Positions 1-7,977 of a stretch of 56,209 nt of DNA are shown here, piece after piece (positions within the stretch are counted from its first letter, which is position 1; each line of letters starts with the position of its first letter). The stretch is from positions 1 through 56,209 of the forward strand of contig NQYJ01000010.1 in assembly GCA_002285055.1 (NCBI GenBank). Direction: 5' to 3'. The position numbers were made by a program, and so were the translations under genes. The DNA comes from Candidatus Izimoplasma sp. ZiA1. Its GTDB lineage: Bacteria; Bacillota_I; Bacilli_A; Izemoplasmatales; Izemoplasmataceae. The notes under the pieces are model-generated. The model was given only the letters and a program-made list of their open reading frames with translations, had not been told where the DNA came from and ran no database searches.

Positions 1-45
1 GTTTAGATTATATGTTATAATTGTTAAAAAAGGGGGTATATACAG

Positions 46-852
46 ATGATTAAGCAATATAAAAACAACTTAGAATTTTTATCTAACAATAAAGGGTACC
101 TACTTCAAGATGAAATAAAACATAGTCTAATTTTAGGCATTTCACAAAAAGACAATGATACATTCACCTTTTTATCATCAAACATTGATGATAGATTTTT
201 ATTAGGAGTACTTGCTGGTAAAAATCTAATTCTGGCATCTAACACATTAGAAAGTGATGTCTATTTAGAAATGATAAATCATATGGACAATATATATTAC
301 CCTGGGATAATTGGAACAAAAGAACATTGTGAAAAGTACAATGAACTATATATAGATAAATATCAGGAATCACTCATAATAAAAATGAATCAGAGAATTT
401 ACCTTTGTAGTGAAGTTAATAACTATAGTAAAGATTTAGGTAAAATCAGGTTAGCTGATTTTCAAGATGTTGATATTCTTCAAGATTGGGCATTAGATTT
501 TTATAAAGATATTGATCCTAATACAACTATAAAAGATGCAAGAGAGAGTGTTGTTGATAAAGTTAATAGAGGGACTTTATATGTGTTAGAAGTTAATGAT
601 GAAATAGTGTCAATGACTGCTAGAGCTAGGTCTATAAATAAAACTGAAACTATTGGATTTGTTTATACTCCAGCTATCTATAGAAAAAAAGGATATGCAT
701 CTACAATAGTTGAAGAAATTACAAAGAAAATCCATAATGATGGTAGAGTTGCTACTTTATATACTGATTTAAGTAACCCAACATCAAATAGTATTTACAT
801 GAAAATCGGGTACACACCTCATTGTGATTCATTAATGCTTAATAAAAAATAA
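46..852 (+). CDS. GNAT-family N-acetyltransferase
   Basis: 268 aa. The C-terminal half (about residues 130-268) looks like a GNAT fold. It has the beta4-alpha3 region with GFVYTPAIYRKKGYAS, which resembles the acetyl-CoA pyrophosphate-binding motif, followed by a terminal segment with NPTSNSIYMKIGY, typical of predicted acetyltransferases. The N-terminal half (1-125) is a less conserved extension seen in two-part GNAT proteins. The substrate cannot be read from sequence. The ATG at 46 follows a purine-rich AGGGGG ribosome binding site at the usual distance, and a TATAAT-like -10 box lies near 16-21. The gene is monocistronic and faces BCCT transporter 1 across a shared terminator. Confidence 0.8.
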   Translation: MIKQYKNNLEFLSNNKGYLLQDEIKHSLILGISQKDNDTFTFLSSNIDDRFLLGVLAGKNLILASNTLESDVYLEMINHMDNIYYPGIIGTKEHCEKYNELYIDKYQESLIIKMNQRIYLCSEVNNYSKDLGKIRLADFQDVDILQDWALDFYKDIDPNTTIKDARESVVDKVNRGTLYVLEVNDEIVSMTARARSINKTETIGFVYTPAIYRKKGYASTIVEEITKKIHNDGRVATLYTDLSNPTSNSIYMKIGYTPHCDSLMLNKK

Positions 853-885
853 AACAACAACACATTAATTTGTGTTGTTGTTTTT
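853..885. terminator. bidirectional terminator between GNAT gene and BCCT gene
   Basis: A 12-bp perfect stem (853-864 with 871-882) encloses a TTAATT loop. A T-run follows on the plus strand and an A-run precedes it, so it can serve both convergent genes. Confidence 0.85.
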
Positions 886-898
886 AATTTTAATAAGT

Positions 899-2461
899 TT
901 ATATCTTTACTTCCTTGTTATCTTTTCTCAACTGCATAATCAAAGATATAAGTATCAACATAATCATTATTGAAAAAGGCAATCCTGTGATAATTATGAT
1001 TGTTTGTAAAGTGGTTAAAGCATTAGAACCACCTAAAACTAAAACAGAAGCTGCGATTAAACCTTCCATGCATGCCCAAAAAACTCTTTGCGTTTTTGGT
1101 GAATTTAATTTTCCACCACTAGTTAAGTTATCAACAACTAAACTTCCTGAATCACTTGAAGTAACAAAGAAAATTATTATTGCAACTAATGACATAATAC
1201 TTAAAATAAAAATCAATATTTCATTAGAGGTGATATTATTTATCATCACAAATAAACTAGTAGCTAAATCATTATTGATTGCTGAAGTCATTATTCCATC
1301 ATATGTAGTGTTTAAATATAAACCAGTTGATCCAAGGATAGTCATAACAAATGTTATTACTAATGTTGGAATGATTGTTACACCAAAGACTATTTCTCTA
1401 ATTGTTCTCCCTCGTGATATCCTCGCAATAAACAATCCAACAAATGGACTCCAAGAAAACCACCAAGCCCAGTAAAATATTGTCATTCCACTTTGCCAAA
1501 CAATATCAGACTCTGTATTACCAACAAAAGATCCAATTTTAAAGATATCTATTAAATATCTATAAAAAGCAAAAAAGTAGTCCTGAAAGATAATAGTTGT
1601 TGGTCCTATAATCAAGATAAAAAGAAATAGCAAAGATGAGAGTTTTATATTTATTTCACTTAGAATTCTAATCCCCTTAGAAATTCCACTAACAACTGAT
1701 AAAGTCGCAATGAAAGTTATAACTACAATTAATATAACTTGAACAGAATCAGAAATAGGCAAATTAAATACTGAGTTAAATCCAGCATTAATTTGTCTTG
1801 CTCCTAAACCAAGTGAAGTAGATAAACCAAATAATACACTTAAAACAGCAACTGTATCAATAATGTCACCATATATTCCGTATATCCTATCCTTTAAAAT
1901 TGGGTAAAATAAACTTCTAATAGTTACTGGTAGACCTTTATTAAAACTAAAGTATCCAATCGCAATCGCTACTAAAGAGTAGACGGCCCATGGGTGAAAT
2001 CCCCAATGCAAATACATAGTTGTTAAAGGTGAATAACTAGAAGTATCTAAACCATCAGGTATATTTAAATTAAATATAGGTTCTGCTATACCATAAAAGA
2101 ATATACCAATACCAATACCTGCACTAAAAAGCATTGCATACCATGAAAATCGACTAAAATTAGGTTTATCTCCCTTATAGCCAATAGTAACTTTACCATA
2201 TTTTGAAATTGCTAAAATAATTATACTAACAAAAACAACGTTTACTACAATAACGAACCATAAATTAAACTTAGTTGTAACCCACGTTTTTGCAATGTTA
2301 AAACTAGAAGTTGTGACTTCTGGAAAGACAACTGCTAAAAAAATAAAACCAAAAACTAGTACTGCTGAGACTATGGACACAAAAACATTCATGTCGAGTC
2401 CGAATTTAACAAAATTCCTCTTGTGTAACTTCTTAACTTGTTCCGTAATTTGTTCGATAAT
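899..2461 (-). CDS. BCCT-family betaine/choline/carnitine-type transporter 1 (probable ATT start)
   Basis: About 520 aa with 12 predicted membrane helices. Family hallmarks are visible: the TM4 motif LHWGFHPWAVY and the TM8 motif WAWWFSWSPFVG followed by FIARISRGRTIRE, which supply the aromatic cation-binding box. It should import a quaternary-ammonium or similar osmolyte by ion coupling. The first ATG (2392) is preceded in frame by 23 more codons that align with the N-terminus of the paralogue at 26643 (FVKFGLD here, YRRFGLD there). They begin with ATT at 2461, six bases after a perfect AGGAGG (2468-2473). No ATG, GTG or TTG exists upstream before the in-frame stop at 2489-2491, so ATT (or the following ATC) is the likely start unless there is a sequence error. 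A 250-nt leader with a terminator precedes the gene. Confidence 0.88.
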   Translation of the reverse strand: MIEQITEQVKKLHKRNFVKFGLDMNVFVSIVSAVLVFGFIFLAVVFPEVTTSSFNIAKTWVTTKFNLWFVIVVNVVFVSIIILAISKYGKVTIGYKGDKPNFSRFSWYAMLFSAGIGIGIFFYGIAEPIFNLNIPDGLDTSSYSPLTTMYLHWGFHPWAVYSLVAIAIGYFSFNKGLPVTIRSLFYPILKDRIYGIYGDIIDTVAVLSVLFGLSTSLGLGARQINAGFNSVFNLPISDSVQVILIVVITFIATLSVVSGISKGIRILSEINIKLSSLLFLFILIIGPTTIIFQDYFFAFYRYLIDIFKIGSFVGNTESDIVWQSGMTIFYWAWWFSWSPFVGLFIARISRGRTIREIVFGVTIIPTLVITFVMTILGSTGLYLNTTYDGIMTSAINNDLATSLFVMINNITSNEILIFILSIMSLVAIIIFFVTSSDSGSLVVDNLTSGGKLNSPKTQRVFWACMEGLIAASVLVLGGSNALTTLQTIIIITGLPFSIMIMLILISLIMQLRKDNKEVKI

Positions 2462-2473
2462 ATCGTTCCTCCT

Positions 2474-2724
2474 AAATAAAAAAGCACTCTAACTCCTACT
2501 TAAAAAAAGTAAGAGTTAGAGTGCTTAAGTTTCGCAAGTAAATACTCACATTATATCACTACTGTAATATAGTCTATTACCAAAATGATCCTAGACAAGC
2601 CCCAGTTCTTAAGAACAAAGCAATTTTCATTTCTGTTTTACTCTAAATGTTAAGTTTATACCATTCCGCTATTGCATAACAATACTCACAAAACTAGTTA
2701 CTAACAGATTTTACTTCTTGCGCT
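2474..2724 (-). promoter_or_regulatory. long 5' leader RNA of BCCT transporter 1 with intrinsic terminator (candidate riboswitch/attenuator)
   Basis: From the predicted start site near 2724 the transcript runs about 260 nt before the coding region. It ends in a strong hairpin (about 2483-2526, stem GCACTCTAACTC with its complement) and a T-run, placed just before the AGGAGG. Other elements: CGCAAG...GTAAA near the 5' end can pair with TTTACTTGCG just before the terminator; TCTGTT pairs with AACAGA; a GTAATA/TATTAC hairpin lies about 2560-2580; GTTCTTAAGAAC is a perfect palindrome; and TGTGAGTATT occurs twice. I could not match it to the T-box, SAM, lysine, glycine, TPP, FMN, purine, cobalamin or c-di-AMP consensus sequences. 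Its class is unassigned. Confidence 0.65.
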
Positions 2725-2730
2725 TTTTTG

Positions 2731-2759
2731 AGTATACCACACAATGTACCTGGAGTCAA
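2731..2759 (-). promoter_or_regulatory. sigma-A-type promoter for BCCT transporter 1 leader
   Basis: On the minus strand TTGACT (2759-2754), a 17-bp spacer and TATACT (2736-2731) match a vegetative promoter. The start site would be near 2724. Confidence 0.8.
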
Positions 2760-2895
2760 ATTAGCGCTATATGTAAGGGCTTTCCATCTGTTTTACTTGA
2801 TTATATATAACTTGTAGTGATAGGTTAAATATAATATAATTAAGGTATACATAATTAAAAAATTGAATAACATTTTTATAGGGGATGATTATATC

Positions 2896-3441
2896 ATGAA
2901 AAACAAAATATTTATTGCATTATTTTTATTTTTAATTATCTTTTTAAGTGGTTGCTATAAAGATAGGGATGAACTTTTCACTATAGCACTTAGGGAAGAT
3001 ACCTTTATTATGGATAAAGATATAGAAGTGTTTTTTCTTGGAAAAGAAATAACTTCTTTTGAAGTCACATTTTCAGTTCCTGATGAATCAATTGATATTA
3101 AAGATGGTTATCCTCTAAATGTGTTTGGTGATTTTTCAATACCCACAGAGACTTGGTTTAATATTGAACTATATATAGGAGTTAATAGTGTAATAGAAAA
3201 ATGTAATGTAAAATTCGATGGTGCTGCAAATCCGCAAAGATCTAACGCATATAAAACATTAATAACTATTCCTAATATAAGTGATGAACAGGATGAATTT
3301 TATGTTGTTTTTGACTTTGAAGTTTATCAAGAAAATTTAAATGAACTTGAATATATAAGTATTCAAATAAAAGATACAGTAAATACAACAGAATTACAGG
3401 AAGATGCTTATTTTACTATAAATAATACAACTAATAATTAA
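2896..3441 (+). CDS. putative lipoprotein, unknown function
   Basis: 181 aa from the ATG at 2896, which puts a type II signal peptide at the N-terminus: positive MKNK, a hydrophobic core and lipobox LSGC. An upstream in-frame ATG at 2863 would add 11 residues that spoil the signal. The mature part is acidic, with predicted beta strands and no recognised domain. It should be anchored on the outer face of the membrane. A promoter with TTGTAG and TATAAT spaced 17 bp lies about 2812-2840. It may be distantly similar in layout to the lipoprotein at 4090 (short, strand-rich, following LSGC/LTGC), but no clear homology can be claimed by eye. Confidence 0.75.
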   Translation: MKNKIFIALFLFLIIFLSGCYKDRDELFTIALREDTFIMDKDIEVFFLGKEITSFEVTFSVPDESIDIKDGYPLNVFGDFSIPTETWFNIELYIGVNSVIEKCNVKFDGAANPQRSNAYKTLITIPNISDEQDEFYVVFDFEVYQENLNELEYISIQIKDTVNTTELQEDAYFTINNTTNN

Positions 3442-3522
3442 GTTTAAAAATTCACTTCTTTTGACTAACATTTACACCTAACATATAATAAAGATATATT
3501 AATAGGAAAAGAGGTGTTTTAT

Positions 3523-3918
3523 TTGGCAAAAGCAGTAGGTATAGGTGGAGTATTCCTTCATTTTGAAGGAGAACTAAAAGATATTATGGACTGGTATGAA
3601 GAAAATTTTGGGTTAGATATGACTCCTTATGGAACAGGATTCATAGAAGGATCACAGTATACACTTTTATCATTTAAAAGAGGCAGTGAGTCAAGTGCTC
3701 CATATTTAAACATAAGAGTTGATGATATCGAGACTTTAATATCAAATTTTAAAAATCAGAACCTAGAAATACTAAGTGAAATAAAGACTTATGATTATGG
3801 AAAATTCGCTCAATTTAAAGACCCATTTGGAAACGCTATTGAGTTGTGGGAAGTTTTTGAAGAAAACTATGTAAAAATGGTTAAAAAAGAGATAAAAGAA
3901 TATAAAGAAAAAAAGTAA
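3523..3918 (+). CDS. VOC (glyoxalase/bleomycin-resistance fold) family protein
   Basis: 131 aa. The start FLHFEGELKDIMDWYEENFG and the end FKDPFGNAIELWE are typical of the two beta-alpha-beta-beta-beta modules of the vicinal oxygen chelate superfamily; the terminal E in ELWE is the usual metal-ligand position. The substrate is unknown; many such proteins are glyoxalase-like or dioxygenase-like. TTG at 3523 is preferred because GAGGTG (3511-3516) sits about 6 nt upstream. The alternative GTG at 3514 would lie inside that ribosome binding site. A strong terminator follows. Confidence 0.82.
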   Translation: MAKAVGIGGVFLHFEGELKDIMDWYEENFGLDMTPYGTGFIEGSQYTLLSFKRGSESSAPYLNIRVDDIETLISNFKNQNLEILSEIKTYDYGKFAQFKDPFGNAIELWEVFEENYVKMVKKEIKEYKEKK

Positions 3919-3936
3919 AAACTACATAAAAATATA

Positions 3937-3970
3937 AACAACCAACAAGTTAATTGTTGGTTGTTTTCCT
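3937..3970 (+). terminator. terminator after VOC gene
   Basis: 12-bp perfect stem AACAACCAACAA / TTGTTGGTTGTT with a 5-nt loop and a T-rich tail. Confidence 0.85.
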
Positions 3971-4089
3971 TTTATAAAGCAATTGATAAGCAAAAAACAT
4001 TATTTTATAAGTTGCTAATATATGTTATAATAATAAAGTCTTTATACGTTATTTTTAGTACTATTTATATTCAATTACGAGGTGATGTT

Positions 4090-4563
4090 ATGAAAAAAAT
4101 TAGTCTGTTATTGGTTGTATTATTGTTAGTTCTTACTGGTTGTAAAAAAGATGAGGAAATAAATACAGTTCGTGATCACTTTATTGTTAATCAAGAAAAC
4201 AGAATGGAATATTTAGATATTGATGTAGATTTCTCTAAACAAACATCCGGGGATAAAATGTATCTTACTGTAATAGCTACTATCAGTATTAAACCAAATT
4301 ATCAAGGTGGTAATGTTGATATTACTCTGGAAATGAAAACAAATCAGAATGTTTTAAGTTCTTTAGATTTTACAATTGATTCAAACGAAACATTTGTAAA
4401 ACGCATTGAATATAATACTTCAACAAATATAGGCAATATGATTCTTACAACTTTAAACTATGGAGTTTACAATGTTATAGGAAGTGTGTATGCAGAAAGA
4501 ACAATTAATAATGAAACTTCAAATATACCACATTATTTAATTCAGCCAAAATTTAACTATTGA
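4090..4563 (+). CDS. putative lipoprotein, unknown function
   Basis: 157 aa. The ATG at 4090 follows CGAGGTGATGTT and begins a clear type II signal (MKKIS, leucine/valine core, LTGC). An in-frame upstream start at 3961 lies inside the preceding terminator and is not credible. The mature domain is beta-rich with no family I recognise. It ends in TGA, confirming that TGA is a stop in this genome. Terminators on both sides make it monocistronic. Confidence 0.75.
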   Translation: MKKISLLLVVLLLVLTGCKKDEEINTVRDHFIVNQENRMEYLDIDVDFSKQTSGDKMYLTVIATISIKPNYQGGNVDITLEMKTNQNVLSSLDFTIDSNETFVKRIEYNTSTNIGNMILTTLNYGVYNVIGSVYAERTINNETSNIPHYLIQPKFNY

Positions 4564-4571
4564 TGTATAAG

Positions 4572-4596
4572 AAAACACTACATTAGTGTTTTTTTT
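4572..4596 (+). terminator. terminator after lipoprotein gene
   Basis: 8-bp stem AAACACTA / TAGTGTTT with a CAT loop and a run of Ts. Confidence 0.8.
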
Positions 4597-4666
4597 GTAA
4601 GGTTTTAAACTCATTAGCGCTGATGTATGATATAATTTTATTACTATAAAATAAAGGATGATTATT

Positions 4667-5080
4667 ATGGGAACAGCTATAGAGTATTCGTGTATAAAAT
4701 GTAATAAGTCCTATCAACTTAAAACTGGACATGGTATGTTTGGAATATTTGAAATAGATGATTTAATACTTTATACATCAAATAAAAAAGAAAAAGCTTT
4801 ATTAACAAGATTACAAACGAGGTATAATGGTAAATTAAAAGATGTTCCAGGTTATAATATTTATGAGTGTAGTAAATGTAATACACTCCATTCTAGACTT
4901 GAATATCAAATCAGTTACAATAGAAATGATACTTACATTAAGAATCAAGTATGTTCAAAATGTAATTCGATATTAATCAAATTACCAGAAGATAAAAGTA
5001 TTGATTTTACTCAGTATAATTGTAAAAAATGTAACGACAAGACTATAGATGAATTATTCTCTTTTACTATGTGGGATTAA
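4667..5080 (+). CDS. zinc-ribbon-type hypothetical protein
   Basis: 137 aa, cytoplasmic, no membrane segment. Four CxxC pairs are visible (CIKC, CSKC, CSKC, CKKC), enough for two zinc ribbons flanking a middle region. It ends SFTMWD. The function is unknown; such ribbons can serve in nucleic-acid or protein binding. The ATG at 4667 is preferred because AAAGGA (4652-4657) is correctly spaced; the ATG at 4658 abuts it. The MazG-like gene starts 27 nt downstream without a terminator, so the two probably form an operon. Confidence 0.65.
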   Translation: MGTAIEYSCIKCNKSYQLKTGHGMFGIFEIDDLILYTSNKKEKALLTRLQTRYNGKLKDVPGYNIYECSKCNTLHSRLEYQISYNRNDTYIKNQVCSKCNSILIKLPEDKSIDFTQYNCKKCNDKTIDELFSFTMWD

Positions 5081-5107
5081 TACTTTATAGATTATAGAGG
5101 TGAAGAT

Positions 5108-5434
5108 ATGAGTGAATTAAAATCAGTTCTTGCAGAACTAATAAAATTTAGAGATGAAAGATCTTGGGGACAGTTTCATACCCCAGAGAATCTAACTAAA
5201 AGTATTATAATAGAAGCTAGTGAGTTGCTTGAAAACTTTCAATGGGGACCTGATATTGATGACTTATCAAACATAAAAGACGAAGTAGCGGATGTTTTTA
5301 GTTATCTTCTATTATTATGTGATCGACTTGATATTGATATTATCGAGGAAACAAAAAGAAAGATAAAGGTTAACTGCGATAAGTACCCAATAGAAAAAGC
5401 GTATGGTATATCAAAAAAATATAATAAACTATAA
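5108..5434 (+). CDS. MazG-like nucleotide pyrophosphohydrolase
   Basis: 108 aa, close to the length of single-domain dUTPase/MazG-type (RS21-C6/iMazG) enzymes. The metal-binding EExxE-like helix (EASELLENFQW) and the second acidic helix (KDEVADVFSYLLLL) are both present. It should hydrolyse nucleoside triphosphates to monophosphates and pyrophosphate, for example in clearing non-canonical nucleotides. The ATG follows AGAGGTGAAGAT. It is probably co-transcribed with the zinc-ribbon gene upstream and ends in a bidirectional terminator shared with ywbE. Confidence 0.88.
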   Translation: MSELKSVLAELIKFRDERSWGQFHTPENLTKSIIIEASELLENFQWGPDIDDLSNIKDEVADVFSYLLLLCDRLDIDIIEETKRKIKVNCDKYPIEKAYGISKKYNKL

Positions 5435-5468
5435 AACAAGCATTCTCAAATGAGAATGCTTGTTTTAT
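5433..5468. terminator. bidirectional terminator, MazG-like gene / ywbE
   Basis: Long perfect inverted repeat AAAACAAGCATTCTCA / TGAGAATGCTTGTTTT between convergent genes. Confidence 0.88.
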
Positions 5469-5659
5469 TTAACTATTTGTTTTACTCTTCCAACAATTCC
5501 ATCCTCTAACATAACTTTAATGCCGTGAGGGTGATTAGCTGAATTAGTTAATATTCTTTTAACAACACCTTCTGTTAAAACATTAGTTCTTTGATTTTGC
5601 TTTTCAACCACTAAAACAAGTGAACCTATTTTAATATTATTACGGTTATTTCCGTTCAT
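5465..5659 (-). CDS. ywbE: YwbE-family protein (DUF2196)
   Basis: 64 aa, the normal size of YwbE. It begins MNGNNRNNIKIGSLVLVVEK and contains the family's NSANHPHGIKVMLEDG and GRVKQI segments; all of these resemble Bacillus YwbE. The biochemical role is unknown; the fold is a small beta barrel. The ATG at 5659 follows AAAAGGGGCG; an in-frame extension upstream runs through the leader hairpin and is unlikely to be translated. A structured leader with its own terminator precedes the gene. Confidence 0.85.
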   Translation of the reverse strand: MNGNNRNNIKIGSLVLVVEKQNQRTNVLTEGVVKRILTNSANHPHGIKVMLEDGIVGRVKQIVK

Positions 5660-5684
5660 TATTTCGCCCCTTTTCTCATAAATA

Positions 5685-5850
5685 TAGAAAAGAGATATCC
5701 GAAGATATCTCAATAAATTAAAGCTTTATAAAGCGCTGGAAAACGCTAAACAAACTTTAAATCTACATTAAGACCCGTTGATAGGCTAGATAACCCATGT
5801 GTTAAGACGGCAATCAAAACACACTTTAAATCTTAATGCTTTAATATCAT
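5685..5850 (-). promoter_or_regulatory. structured 5' leader of ywbE ending in a UUCG-loop terminator (unassigned cis-regulatory RNA)
   Basis: Read on the minus strand, the leader holds an 8-bp outer stem CATTAAGA / TCTTAATG that closes a region with inner TGTGTT / AACACA pairing, giving a multi-branch element of about 70 nt. After it come a repeat of AGATTTAAAG, then the hairpin GAGATATC-TTCG-GATATCTC (5692-5711) and TTTT, just upstream of the ribosome binding site. This is the layout of a ligand- or protein-sensing attenuator. I could not match it to a known riboswitch or r-protein leader. Confidence 0.6.
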
Positions 5851-5889
5851 AACACATTATATAAATAAAAGAAACATTTATTTTTTTGG

Positions 5890-5917
5890 TTGACATAAAG
5901 TTTAAAAGCGTTATAAT
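5890..5917 (+). promoter_or_regulatory. promoter of the metG T-box transcript
   Basis: TTGACA (5890-5895), a 16-bp spacer and TATAAT (5912-5917): a perfect consensus vegetative promoter, start site near 5924. Confidence 0.9.
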
Positions 5918-5923
5918 TTTCTT

Positions 5924-6197
5924 AACAGCTTTGAAGAGAAGAGTAACTTTAATAAACCATTTATAGAGAGTTTCAGTTTGGTGAAATGAAACATTGGGTG
6001 ATTAAGTGAACATGGCCTCTGAGCTTTGTACCGAAATTTATTTTTAGGCTACAACGGGTTCACCCGTTACAGTGATAGAGTATAATCATATTTTTATATG
6101 ACGTACTTGAAGAGGTATATATCGCGAGGTGTATACAAACTAGGATGGTACCACGAAACTAATTCGTTCCTATGGCTTAAAGCCATAGGATTTTTTT
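5924..6197 (+). promoter_or_regulatory. T-box leader, methionine-specific, upstream of metG
   Basis: Stem I begins with GAAGAGAAGAGTAAC (5933-5947). The specifier region GTGAACATGGCCTCTGAGC carries AUG at 6012-6014, the Met codon. The T-box itself is AGGATGGTACCACG (6142-6155), one substitution from the usual AGGGTGG start. The terminator CCTATGGCTT / AGCCATAGG with a T-run occupies about 6169-6197. Uncharged tRNA-Met should stabilise the antiterminator and switch on metG. Confidence 0.92.
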
Positions 6198-6220
6198 ATT
6201 ACAAAAAAGGAGGAATAATT

Positions 6221-7855
6221 ATGGAAAATATATTTGTAGGTGGAGCCTGGCCTTATGCTAATGGTTCACTTCATATTGGGCATCTAGCAGGGTTACTACC
6301 TGGAGATGTTATTGCTAGGTATCACAGATTAAAGGGTGACAGGGTTATTTATGTTTCAGGGAGTGACTGTCATGGTACACCAATAGCGTTACGAGCAAAA
6401 TCAGAAAATGTTAGCGCGCACGATGTTGCTAGTAAAAATCATTATGAGTTTGTAGAATGTTTTAATCGTCTTGAGTTCTCATATGATTATTATAGTCGTA
6501 CTGATAGTGTTCAACATAAGGAATTTGTAAAAAGTGTAATAAGGAAATTACACAAAAATGACTTTATTTATGAACTAACAACTGATGAAACGTATTGTAC
6601 GACATGCAATCAATTTTTACCAGATCGCTTTGTAGAAGGAGTTTGTCCCTTGTGTAATAGTAACGCAAGAGGAGACCAATGTGATCATTGTGGTAAAATA
6701 TTTGAGGGTAATGAGATACTAAACCCTACATGTAAAACATGTGGGTCAACAACAGTACTAAACCCTACAAAACATCTCTATTTCAAGCTTAAAAGCTTTG
6801 AGGAAGCTATTAGAGATAAAGTGATAGAGTCAAATGAAAAATGGCGTATAAACGCAATAAACAATACTCTAAGATATATTAATGAAGGTTTAATCGATAA
6901 AGCGATAACAAGAGACTTAGATTTAGGTGTAGATGTCCCAATCAGTGGTTATGAAGACAAGAAAATTTATGTATGGATTGAAGCAGTTATTGGTTACTTA
7001 TCAGGTACAAGTTATTTACTAAAAACAAAAGAAAAATTTGAAGAGTTTTGGAATGAAAAAACTACATTTTATTATGTCCATGGCAAGGATAATATTCCAT
7101 TTCATTCAATAATTTTACCAGCAATTAATGAAGGTATTGGTTATAAAAACTTAAACACAAGAATCATATCTAGTGAATATTTAACGCTAGAAGGTAAAAA
7201 AATATCAACCTCAAGTAACTGGGCAGTATGGTTACCAGACATACTTAGTAAGTATAATGCCGATGCAATTAGATACTTTTTATTAATTAATAATCCTGAA
7301 AAAAGAGACGCTGATTTTTCATATCGTGAGTTTATCAATTCAAATAATTCTGAGTTATTAGGAGCATGGGGCAATTTAATTAATAGAACCCTAATCTTTG
7401 TTGAAAAATACTACAACTTTAAAGTTCCTTCAGGATTATTGGATAAGGAAATTTTTGAAAGTATTAATAGTCTATATAAGAACACTGGACTACACGTTGA
7501 AAATGGGGAAATAAAAAGTGCTTTAGAGAATATCTTTTTAAACATAAGAAGTGTTAATAAATACTTTGATGAAAAAACACCTTGGGCAACAAGAACATCT
7601 GATCCAATATCATGTGACAACACAATATATAATTGTGTATTCTCAATTATAAACATAGCTATTATTTTATTACCATTCCTTCCTAAATCTTCAACAAAAG
7701 TTTTAGAATGGTTAAATGTTGATGACTCATCTTGGGAAGTAAAATACCCTATTAATAATAAGGATATACTTAAAACATCAATTCTGTTTGAACGTATTGA
7801 TAAAGAGCGGATAACTATTGAAGAAGTTAATCTAAAAAAGAGTCTTAAACTGTAA
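6221..7855 (+). CDS. metG: methionyl-tRNA synthetase
   Basis: 544 aa class I synthetase charging tRNA-Met. Visible motifs: PYANGSLHIGH (HIGH signature), four CxxC knuckles between about residues 125 and 180 (CTTC, CPLC, CDHC, CKTC) as in the two-zinc, E. coli/archaeal-like MetRS type, the WIEAVIGYLSG active-site strand, KKISTS as the KMSKS loop, and an anticodon-binding helical domain at the end. There is no C-terminal EMAP-II-like tRNA-binding domain, so it is a short form. The ATG at 6221 follows AAAGGAGGAATAATT; an in-frame start at 6098 lies inside the T-box. Expression is set by the methionine T-box. Confidence 0.95.
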   Translation: MENIFVGGAWPYANGSLHIGHLAGLLPGDVIARYHRLKGDRVIYVSGSDCHGTPIALRAKSENVSAHDVASKNHYEFVECFNRLEFSYDYYSRTDSVQHKEFVKSVIRKLHKNDFIYELTTDETYCTTCNQFLPDRFVEGVCPLCNSNARGDQCDHCGKIFEGNEILNPTCKTCGSTTVLNPTKHLYFKLKSFEEAIRDKVIESNEKWRINAINNTLRYINEGLIDKAITRDLDLGVDVPISGYEDKKIYVWIEAVIGYLSGTSYLLKTKEKFEEFWNEKTTFYYVHGKDNIPFHSIILPAINEGIGYKNLNTRIISSEYLTLEGKKISTSSNWAVWLPDILSKYNADAIRYFLLINNPEKRDADFSYREFINSNNSELLGAWGNLINRTLIFVEKYYNFKVPSGLLDKEIFESINSLYKNTGLHVENGEIKSALENIFLNIRSVNKYFDEKTPWATRTSDPISCDNTIYNCVFSIINIAIILLPFLPKSSTKVLEWLNVDDSSWEVKYPINNKDILKTSILFERIDKERITIEEVNLKKSLKL

Positions 7856-7900
7856 AAATAAACAATGGTAATGTTTACATTTTCAAACAGTTTATAACAG

Positions 7901-7977
7901 TTGACAAAGCGACCTTTATAATGTAAACTTAAGCAGGAAAATTAAATTAAAAGACATCTTATTGTCTTTTAATTTTT
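7901..7977 (+). promoter_or_regulatory. promoter and leader attenuator hairpin upstream of the ABC-F gene
   Basis: TTGACA (7901-7906), a 17-bp spacer and TAAACT (7924-7929) give a start near 7936. About 12 nt later comes a perfect 10-bp hairpin TTAAAAGACA / TGTCTTTTAA (7947-7972) with TTTTT, then the ribosome binding site of the ABC-F gene. The hairpin also ends metG transcription. Because it lies between promoter and gene, it may attenuate ABC-F expression. Confidence 0.65.

Noticed and set aside
915..1475. 186-codon open frame antisense to BCCT 1
   Set aside because: Mirror of the transporter's hydrophobic helices, without initiation signals.
2474..2760. T-box or SAM riboswitch in the BCCT 1 leader
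   Set aside because: No AGGGTGGNACC-type core and no SAM-I conserved core could be found, so the class is left open.
5761..5815. Resemblance of TTGATAGGCTAGA to the 3' end of 23S rRNA
   Set aside because: Only a dozen bases match and the flanks do not; it lies in the ywbE leader and there is no rRNA operon.
6098..6220. Upstream in-frame start for metG
   Set aside because: It would place coding sequence through the T-box antiterminator/terminator; ATG at 6221 has a strong ribosome binding site.
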